Source: Histidinibacterium aquaticum
GTDB taxonomy: Bacteria; Pseudomonadota; Alphaproteobacteria; Rhodobacterales; Rhodobacteraceae
Reading direction: 5' to 3'
Length of the DNA: 64,000 nt
Assembly: GCF_008710275.1 (NCBI RefSeq)
Contig: NZ_VYQE01000008.1
Coordinates: 1-64,000, forward strand
The translations under genes were made by a program, and so were the position numbers. This document shows positions 58,536 to 64,000 of this stretch, one piece after another. Within the stretch, counting starts at the first letter, position 1; the number at the start of each line of letters is the position of its first letter. The notes beneath the pieces were generated by a model. The model was not told where the DNA came from. It saw only the letters and a program-made list of their open reading frames with translations, and made no database searches.

Positions 58536-59873
58536 TCACCGGCTGTCGCGGATCGAGTAGTAGACCAGTGAGATGATCGCCCAGGCCAGGAACAGGAAGA
58601 GCGCGGCGATGCCCATGAGGACCCAGCGCCGCGGGAACTCCGCCACTTCAGGATATGTCGGCTGGATATAGGCGGCGAGGTACCGGGTCTGCCGGTTCGC
58701 GGCACTGCGGGCGGCGTCGAGAGCCGCGAGAGCCGCGCGGTAGGTCTCCTCGGCGAACTCCCGGTCGACGGTGAGGCTCTCATACTCAGCCATGAGCGTC
58801 GGGTAATCCTCGCCGGCCGAGTTGGCCTCTTCTGTCGCGAAGCTCGATCGCTCTTCTGAGATGCGCTCACGGATGACGTCAATGCGGCTCTGGACCTGAG
58901 AGACGCGGGGGTCGCTCTCGGAAGTGCTCTGGACTAGGAGGTCGTACTCGATGAGGGCCTGGGCCAGCTGTTGTTGAAGGTTGTTCAGCACGCCCATCCG
59001 GCCCTGGATGTCCGTCTCTGGATCGACAATTTGCGTCCGCGTACGAAACAGGGTCAGCGCCTCGCGGGCATCCCGGACACGTTCCAGCGCCTCCTCGAGG
59101 TCAGCCTCGGCGTAGCTGATCGTATCAGAGCGGGCGGCGGCGTTGAGTTCATTGATAAGTACCTGGCTCTCGTCGAGGATTTCTTGCGCCAAGGACTGGG
59201 CGAATTCCGGCTCGAACGCGAGTATCCGGAGCTCGACAAGACCCGATGCTTCGTCGAAGGAGATCCGGACCATCCGGCGCCAGTAGTCGGTCAGTTCCGT
59301 GAGAGAGGCGTTGGGATCCAGGGCAAAGACGGGATCCTGCTCGTAGGGCGCAGAATAGGCCTCGATCAGGTTCAGCCGCTCGTTGACGCTGGAAACCAGG
59401 CTCTGGCTCTGGATGAACTCGTAGAGGATGTTGGCGTCCGTGGAGGCCGCCCCCCCGGTCAGGCTCGTGAGTCCCCCTAGAAGGGCACTGGCCGAAGTGT
59501 TCTCCTCCTGCCGAACGGTGAAGCCGACGGTAGAGGCGTACTGGTCTTCCGCACGTTCCCAGAGATACCATCCGGCCACCCCGAGAGGGGCTACGACCGT
59601 CAGCAGGAATAGGAACAGCAGGCCCCAGTGCCGCTTGCGCATCCTGGCGGGTTTCGCGGCGGGCGTGACCTCGACGACGTCGAGCGGCTTCTTCTGGCCA
59701 CCCTTCTTGGGAGCGGGCTTGCCACTGCCGCCCTTGTCGCTTTCGGGCTTGGGTTTGGGTTTCGGCTCCGTCTTCTCGGCCGGGGCTTCCGGCGTCTTGG
59801 GGCGCGGTTCATCGGCCTGGCGGAGGAAGGTGACCTCCGGAGAAGGACGGTCGGGTTTCGCTTGGTCCGCCAA
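58536..59873 (-). CDS. kpsE: Capsule export inner-membrane protein, KpsE/CtrB type
   Basis: A 445-residue polysaccharide co-polymerase-like protein. Residues 1-78 are charged with repeats of Pro/Lys; a membrane helix lies at about 84-104 (WGLLFLFLLTVVAPLGVAGW), a periplasmic part with coiled coil (240-370, e.g. LNNLQQQLAQALIEYDLLVQ) and a second helix near 420-440 (WVLMGIAALFLFLAWAIISL). YASTVGFTVRQEE and LNLIEAYSAPYE are typical of KpsE/BexC/CtrB. The start must be TTG 59873: the frame has no other start before residue 79. It bridges the exporter to an outer-membrane channel that is not in this window. Confidence 0.9.
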   Translation of the reverse strand: MADQAKPDRPSPEVTFLRQADEPRPKTPEAPAEKTEPKPKPKPESDKGGSGKPAPKKGGQKKPLDVVEVTPAAKPARMRKRHWGLLFLFLLTVVAPLGVAGWYLWERAEDQYASTVGFTVRQEENTSASALLGGLTSLTGGAASTDANILYEFIQSQSLVSSVNERLNLIEAYSAPYEQDPVFALDPNASLTELTDYWRRMVRISFDEASGLVELRILAFEPEFAQSLAQEILDESQVLINELNAAARSDTISYAEADLEEALERVRDAREALTLFRTRTQIVDPETDIQGRMGVLNNLQQQLAQALIEYDLLVQSTSESDPRVSQVQSRIDVIRERISEERSSFATEEANSAGEDYPTLMAEYESLTVDREFAEETYRAALAALDAARSAANRQTRYLAAYIQPTYPEVAEFPRRWVLMGIAALFLFLAWAIISLVYYSIRDSR

Positions 59874-59968
59874 ATTCAGTCCATTCGGATCCGGTTTGAT
59901 CTCAAGTCAGGGCTTCTACATACTCCGCGCTCGAAAGGCCAGCTTTCTCAGGCCCCCTGGACGCACCC

Positions 59969-60802
59969 ATGACAGAGATCTCTCCATCCGACCTGGCTCC
60001 GGCACAGTCGTCGGTCCGCCCCCCCCAGTCGCCACAGGTCCGCCGGTCACCGCTGCGCAACATCACGGCGCTGATCCTGCGGGAGATGACCTCGAGCTAC
60101 GGGCGCACGCCAGGCGGCTATATCTGGGCTCTCGCCGAACCACTCGGCATGATCTTCATCCTGTCGCTGGCCTTCTCGCTCGTCATGCGGACCCCTTCGC
60201 TCGGCAATAGTTTTATCCTGTTCTACGCAACCGGTGTGCTAGCGTTCGGCTACTACGGGAAGATCAACAACACGACGATGCGGTCGTTGAAGTTCTCCAA
60301 GAGCCTCTTGGCCTATCCTGTCGTCAGGTGGATCGACGCAGTCTTGGCGCGCCTCGTCCTGAACACGCTTACCCAACTGATGATCGCTTGTCTGGTCCTG
60401 AGCGGAATCCTGATCTTTGTAGATACACAGGCCGTAATCGACTTCGGGCCGGTTCTGACCGCCTACATCATGGCCGGACTACTTGGTCTCGGCATCGGCA
60501 TGATAAATTGCGTCTTCGGCAGTTTCGTCCCGATCTGGACCACCGTCTGGGGCATCCTCAATCGCCCGCTCTTCCTAGCCTCAGGGGTTATCTACATCTA
60601 CGAGGACCTCCCCTCGTCAGCACAGGCCATCTTGTGGTGGAATCCTCTGATCCACGTCACTGGTCTCGCGCGGTCGGGCTTCTACCCCATGTATGATGCG
60701 ACTTACGTGTCCTACTCATACGTCCTCGGATTGGGCCTCAGCCTCACTGCCTTCGGGCTGGTGCTGATGGCTCGCTACCACAAGGCCGTGCTTGAGCGCT
60801 GA
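59969..60802 (+). CDS. kpsM: Capsule-type ABC exporter permease
   Basis: A 277-residue permease with six hydrophobic helices. NITALILREMTSSYGRTPGG, YIWALAEPLGMIFILSLAFS, RSLKFSKSLLAYPVVRWIDA, VPIWTTVWGILNRPLFLASG and WWNPLIHVTGLARSGFYPMY are typical KpsM/BexB/CtrC segments. It is divergent from kpsE (95 bases apart), which is less common than the usual co-directional kpsMT order. Together with KpsT it forms the inner-membrane channel. KpsC/S and KpsD equivalents are missing here and are presumably elsewhere in the genome. Confidence 0.93.
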   Translation: MTEISPSDLAPAQSSVRPPQSPQVRRSPLRNITALILREMTSSYGRTPGGYIWALAEPLGMIFILSLAFSLVMRTPSLGNSFILFYATGVLAFGYYGKINNTTMRSLKFSKSLLAYPVVRWIDAVLARLVLNTLTQLMIACLVLSGILIFVDTQAVIDFGPVLTAYIMAGLLGLGIGMINCVFGSFVPIWTTVWGILNRPLFLASGVIYIYEDLPSSAQAILWWNPLIHVTGLARSGFYPMYDATYVSYSYVLGLGLSLTAFGLVLMARYHKAVLER

Positions 60803-60817
60803 CCCGATGTCTCGAGC

Positions 60818-60879
60818 GCGAAACATTTGGAAGTTGTGTTGTTTCGCGCGCGAAACAACACGGATCTGAAATGTTTCGC
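60818..60879. promoter_or_regulatory. parS-like nested palindrome (candidate centromere)
   Basis: A perfect 26-bp palindrome, GTGTTGTTTCGCG plus its complement, occupies 60836-60861. It is framed by a second inverted pair, GCGAAACATTT (60818-60828) and AAATGTTTCGC (60869-60879), so all four arms contain the GTTTCGC word. It sits 15 bases beyond the parB stop. The inner core GTTTCGCGCGCGAAAC resembles chromosomal parS (TGTTTCACGTGAAACA) with a wider centre. Binding by the adjacent ParB is the natural reading. Confidence 0.75.
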
Positions 60880-60893
60880 AGCAGGACAGAGGC

Positions 60894-61934
60894 CTACTCA
60901 GCGCCGGCGGATCCGAAGGCCTCGAGCAGGCGGGAGCGGAAGCTGTCGGTCACTCCCGGGCCGTAGAGGGTGACCGATCCGTCGCGGTCGACGCGGAGAC
61001 GGACGTCGCGGGTGAGGGTGCAGGTCTCGCCGGGGGCGATGCGGGGGCGCTGGGGGGCAGGTGCCTCCGAGGCCTTCGACGGGGCAGGGGAGGGGGCCAG
61101 GAGGGCGGTGAGTAGGGCTGTCTCCTCCTCGGCGCTACCTGGGGCGGCCTCGGAGAGGCGCTGGCCGGCCCGCTCGGCGAAGCCCGGATCCTCCAGCGCG
61201 CGGGAGAGCTGCAGGCCGAGGCGCTCGCCGATGGCCTGGGGGAAGCGCAGCTGGCCGTCGAGGGTGCGGACGATGGCGAGGTAGGACTTGATCTTGGACC
61301 GGCGCGAACGCGAGGCCGCGCCGAAGAGCCGGGCGAGGGCGGTGGAGGCATCGGGAAAGACGCCAGCCTCGGCAGCCTTCACCACGATCCGGGCGCGCTC
61401 GTAGTAGCTGAGCCCGACCCGGATCTCGTTCTCCTCGACCATGGCAGTATAGGCCTCGGAAGCCTCCGATGGCTTGCGGATCAGAGCCTGTACCGCCTCG
61501 AAACGCTCCTCTCCCGTTTCCTCGTGCAGAGCCTTGATTGCGGTCACCCGGCGCCATCCGGAGATCAGGCCGTAGCGATCGGGACCGAGGGTGGTCACCT
61601 CGACGGGCGTCTGCTGGCCGCGGGCGCGCAGGCTCTCCTTCAGGGCCTCGGTCTCCTCGTCGGCCACAGCGATCCGGTCGCGCACGAGGTAGCCGGTCTC
61701 GACCTGCGTGAGCGGCAGGGAGACCACCATGCGGCCCTCGGAGCGGGCGCGCTCCAGGCTCTCGCTCAGCTCGGAAAGCGCCGAGGCGGCGGAGGCCTCG
61801 CCCGCGACCGAAGCGATCGGCGCGGGCGAACTGCCGGAGGCCAGCAGCCCGGGGCGCACCCCGTTGCCGGAGGAGGCGGGTGGCGTGGCGAGATATCCCG
61901 TTCTCGCCGGGGTCAAGCGCTTGCGTTTGGCCAT
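60894..61934 (-). CDS. parB: Plasmid partition protein ParB
   Basis: A 346-residue protein. An N-terminal unstructured Ala/Ser-rich part with basic MAKRKRL precedes MVVSLPLTQVETGYLVRDRI and SLRARGQQTPVEVTTLGPDR, YGLISGWRRVTAIKAL, the ParB/Srx-like CTPase domain (about 90-165), then an HTH (YTAMVEENEIRVGLSYYERA, STALARLFGAASRSRRSKIK). A C-terminal domain follows after a Pro/Ala linker. ATG 61934 follows AGGGAGAT. It follows parA by 67 bases on the same strand, with the palindromic site immediately beyond. It spreads from parS and stimulates ParA during segregation. Confidence 0.88.
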   Translation of the reverse strand: MAKRKRLTPARTGYLATPPASSGNGVRPGLLASGSSPAPIASVAGEASAASALSELSESLERARSEGRMVVSLPLTQVETGYLVRDRIAVADEETEALKESLRARGQQTPVEVTTLGPDRYGLISGWRRVTAIKALHEETGEERFEAVQALIRKPSEASEAYTAMVEENEIRVGLSYYERARIVVKAAEAGVFPDASTALARLFGAASRSRRSKIKSYLAIVRTLDGQLRFPQAIGERLGLQLSRALEDPGFAERAGQRLSEAAPGSAEEETALLTALLAPSPAPSKASEAPAPQRPRIAPGETCTLTRDVRLRVDRDGSVTLYGPGVTDSFRSRLLEAFGSAGAE

Positions 61935-62001
61935 GTCACATCTCCCTTTGCGCGGGCAGGGTAGGGGGCCCGGGTTACCGGGGTCCTCGACCACCGCGCG
62001 G

Positions 62002-63381
62002 TCATTCGGCGGCCTCCGCAACGGCTTGCGCGTCGCGGTGCCAGGCCCCCACCAGGAGGCTCTTGAAGGCGGCATAGGTGGCATCGAAGGTCTCGCGCCC
62101 GCGGGCATAGGTCTCGCGGTTGAAGTCGCGGTAATCGGCCTCGTAGATGCCCTGCACCTGCTCGCCGGCCTGGCCGATGAGCGCGGTGAAGTCCTGCCGG
62201 TGCGGCGAGAGGGTCGGGCCGAGATAGGCCTGCATCAGGCTCGCGAGCTCGGCCTGCTGTGTCGCGTCGAAACGGGTGACGATGGCCCGCACCGCATCCC
62301 ACTCGAAGCGCAGCTCCTCCCGGCCAAGGGCGCGGGCCGCCATGTTCTCCCCCTCCTCGATCGAGCCGAAGGTGGCGTGGAGCATGTCGAAGAAGCGGCC
62401 CGTGGAGTCGAACTCCAGGAAGGAGGCGCCGAGCGGCACCAACAGGATATCCGCCGCGGCGAGGCCGTTGATCGTGAGGTAGCCGAGGGCAGGGGGGGTA
62501 TCGAGGAAGACGATGTCGTAGTCGTCGAGGAGCCCGTCCGCCTCCAGCCGGTCGGTGAGCGCGTCCCAGAGCTTCCAGCCACGGGCGGCCATGCGCCAGA
62601 CCGGGATCTGGAACTCCGCCCAGTAGAGATTGAGCTGCGCGCCGATGAGATCGATGTTGGGCCAGTGGGTGGTCTGCACGAGATCCCGCGCCGAGATCTT
62701 CAGCGCCTCGTCCAGGGTCTCGTCGAGCGGCTGGGGCGTCTCCCCCCGCTCTGCCCGCCTGCGGTTCTCGCCCTGAAGGTGCTCGGCGTAGTGCCGTCCG
62801 ATAAGCGGGAAGACCGTGCCCCACTCGTCCTCGACGCGTCCGCCGAAGACGCTGGTCATGCTGCCCTGGCTGTCGAGATCCACCACCAGCACCCGGTAGC
62901 CGTCGAGCGCCGCCGACATGGCGAGATGCGCCGCGGTGGAGGTCTTGCCCACGCCGCCCTTGAAGTTCGCCACCGCCACGATCTTGGCCGGCAGCCCCTC
63001 GGGGCGGTAGGGCAGGTAGTGCTTGGCCTTGGAGCCTTCGGCCCCGAAATGCGCCCGCAGCCGCAGAACCTCGTCAAGGCTGAACCACTTGGCCCCGCCC
63101 TCCGTTTCGCTGCGGCCTTGGGGGAGCTCCGGGTTCGCCTTCAGAACCCGGCGGAAGTGCCCCTGGGCGACCGGGATCAGGTAGCGGCAGATCTCCCAGG
63201 TGGAGAAGAGCCGCAGCCGCCGGTCGCCATCGTCCTCGAGCCCGCGGGAGGCGAGGTCGGCCCGCCCCGCGGCGCAGGCCCGGGCGATCTCTCCGAAGCC
63301 TTCGGTGCTGGCGGGCTCGCCCAGCGACTGGGCCGCCCGGGCGGGGTCGATGCGGAAGTACGGCGGGAGATCGCTGCTCAT
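62002..63381 (-). CDS. parA: Plasmid partition ATPase ParA (type Ia)
   Basis: A 459-residue protein. The N-terminal 130 residues carry an HTH-like region (FSTWEICRYLIPVAQGHFRR, WFSLDEVLRLRAHFG) as in type Ia ParA/RepA-like proteins that repress their own promoter. VAVANFKGGVGKTSTAAHLA near 135 is the deviant Walker A, LVVDLDSQGSMTSVFG follows, and DYDIVFLDTPPALGYLTING is Walker B. GAGAGGCA precedes ATG 63381. It is divergent from the replication gene, with the repeat-bearing region between. It moves ParB-parS complexes along the nucleoid. Confidence 0.92.
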   Translation of the reverse strand: MSSDLPPYFRIDPARAAQSLGEPASTEGFGEIARACAAGRADLASRGLEDDGDRRLRLFSTWEICRYLIPVAQGHFRRVLKANPELPQGRSETEGGAKWFSLDEVLRLRAHFGAEGSKAKHYLPYRPEGLPAKIVAVANFKGGVGKTSTAAHLAMSAALDGYRVLVVDLDSQGSMTSVFGGRVEDEWGTVFPLIGRHYAEHLQGENRRRAERGETPQPLDETLDEALKISARDLVQTTHWPNIDLIGAQLNLYWAEFQIPVWRMAARGWKLWDALTDRLEADGLLDDYDIVFLDTPPALGYLTINGLAAADILLVPLGASFLEFDSTGRFFDMLHATFGSIEEGENMAARALGREELRFEWDAVRAIVTRFDATQQAELASLMQAYLGPTLSPHRQDFTALIGQAGEQVQGIYEADYRDFNRETYARGRETFDATYAAFKSLLVGAWHRDAQAVAEAAE

Positions 63382-63780
63382 TGCCTCTCTCCGGTCAGCT
63401 CGTGATGTTCGCAGTTTTCGTCAGAATACCGAAAAACGCAGCACATGGAAGGAAAACCGCAACCTCAGTGCATTTCTCAGCCAGATTCGGGGGTAGGGGC
63501 CTCTCGGACCCCTGTATCTTGAGGCCGTAAGGTGGGATCTGGCCAGCCTTCGTCTGTTATTTTTTGTTAGTATAGTGTTACGGCGCTGGGAGCGGCCCGC
63601 ATCGCCCTGTTTTTCAGGGGCTTAAGGTAGGGCCTCCGACTCCGATCCCCCGATAGAGCGACTCCGATGCCACGCCCCGGCGACTCCGATCCGTGACTCG
63701 GGCGATGGACGCGGAGGGCCGGATCCCCCTAGGGTGTCACTGAAACCCCGAAAGAGGGCGAGCAGCGAGAGAGCGACGTG
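63382..63780. other. Probable replication origin / divergent control region
   Basis: This 399-base region lies between divergent parA and rep genes and holds the 22-bp-spaced repeats. 63540-63590 is T-rich (TTATTTTTTGTTAGTATAGT), a possible promoter or melting region. Short stems include AGGGG/CCCCT near 63497-63515 and CCCTG/CAGGG near 63605-63620. Plasmid initiator genes of this kind are usually preceded by such an origin. Confidence 0.55.
63638..63690 (+). repeat. Three iterons with 22-bp period
   Basis: GACTCCGAT occurs at 63638-63646, 63660-63668 and 63682-63690, exactly 22 bases apart (two helical turns); two copies are CGACTCCGAT with a preceding G. They lie 90-145 bases upstream of the initiator gene. 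This is the classic arrangement of initiator-binding iterons in a plasmid origin. Confidence 0.75.
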
Positions 63781-64000
63781 ATGGCGGCGGCAGGGCAGGA
63801 GGGGCTGGGCCCCCTGAGGCATCCCACGGGCGATTTCTTCGTCTGCGACATCTTCGATGCCAGCCCCAAGGACGATCTGGGCAGCATGGAGCACCCGATC
63901 TTCTCGCTCGCCACCCGTCCCGACCGGCGGGTTCTCTCCTACGCCCACAACGGCACCGAGGTGACGGTGACGCCCTCGGTGAAGGGGCGGGCCACGATCC
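63781..64000 (+). CDS. repA: Replication initiator protein, 3' end outside window
   Basis: ATG 63781 opens a frame to the window end: 73 residues including GDFFVCDIFDASPKDDLGSM, EHPIFSLATRPDRRVLSYAH and NGTEVTVTPSVKGRATI. HPIFSL.T.PDRR...Y.HNG....V.PS..G.ATI is the N-terminal signature of the RepA-type plasmid initiator (RPA family) common on Rhodobacterales plasmids. It is divergent from parA. The winged-helix DNA-binding part would lie beyond the window. Its presence shows that the window belongs to an extrachromosomal replicon (or an integrated one). Confidence 0.85.
   Translation, partial: MAAAGQEGLGPLRHPTGDFFVCDIFDASPKDDLGSMEHPIFSLATRPDRRVLSYAHNGTEVTVTPSVKGRATI

Noticed and set aside
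61708-63405. 565-codon plus-strand frame opposite parA/parB
   Set aside because: It is antisense to two well-recognised genes and has no family motifs; a shadow caused by GC-rich codon bias.
1-64000. tRNA, rRNA, riboswitch or tmRNA genes
   Set aside because: None was recognised by eye on either strand; small RNAs cannot be excluded without a covariance search.

Overview
The window looks like part of a large plasmid or chromid from a GC-rich alphaproteobacterium, most likely of the Rhodobacteraceae/Roseobacter type. The right end carries a replicon: ParA (62002-63381), ParB (60894-61934), a nested parS-like palindrome (60818-60879), three direct repeats spaced exactly 22 bp apart (63638-63690), and the first 73 residues of a replication initiator running off the window (63781-64000). 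Almost everything else concerns the cell surface: two polysaccharide regions on either side of a large curli (amyloid fibre) region. No ribosomal, tRNA or core metabolic genes were seen.

Region A (1-24.2 kb) is a polysaccharide cluster with many strand switches. It holds large modular glycosyltransferases (GT2, GT4 and GT2+GT4 fusions), two sulfotransferase-fold proteins, an HexNAc uronate-type UDP-sugar dehydrogenase, a cytosolic deacetylase translationally coupled to a formyltransferase, an NAD-dependent epimerase, and a tight operon: UDP-HexNAc 4,6-dehydratase, SqdB-type UDP-sulfoquinovose synthase, CysH-type APS reductase, GT2, coiled-coil protein. CysH yields sulfite and SqdB consumes sulfite, and no SQDG lipid-synthesis partners are present. 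The simplest reading is a dedicated pathway to a sulfonated (sulfoquinovose-containing) glycan, the most notable system in the window. Several stretches (about 1-4.8 kb and 11.3-15.0 kb) look clearly less GC-rich than their neighbours, so the cluster seems to be a mosaic. Decayed remnants (an IS3-family transposase near 2.5 kb, a gmd fragment at 24.3-24.5 kb, an IS3 end at 25.4 kb) mark its edges.

Region B (25.5-43.4 kb) encodes two sets of curli genes: two CsgG pores, two CsgF, three CsgH-like chaperones and five curlin-repeat proteins, with a LuxR/CsgD-like regulator in the middle, two IalB-family proteins (one directly coupled to csgG), small secreted proteins and a ParDE toxin-antitoxin pair. 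Two paralogous XRE-HTH/TPR-like regulators, both apparently starting at TTG, bracket the core. Strong hairpins follow the major curlin genes. About 1.4 kb in the middle (34.96-36.33 kb) is degenerate DNA with a broken cupin-gene copy and GC-rich repeats.

Region C (43.5-60.8 kb) starts with a cupin protein and two secreted proteins of unknown function, then a second polysaccharide set: FkbM methyltransferase, UbiA-family (DPPR-synthase-like) prenyltransferase with a GT87-type membrane glycosyltransferase, a small outer-membrane barrel, a nucleotide-sugar transferase, two more sulfotransferase-fold proteins, a GlfT2-like galactofuranosyltransferase, GT2, and a KpsMTE-type capsule exporter. Together the window encodes adhesion and coating: secreted amyloid, an exported capsule-like glycan and sulfur-modified sugars on a self-partitioning replicon. 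All family assignments come from reading motifs; no database search was run.
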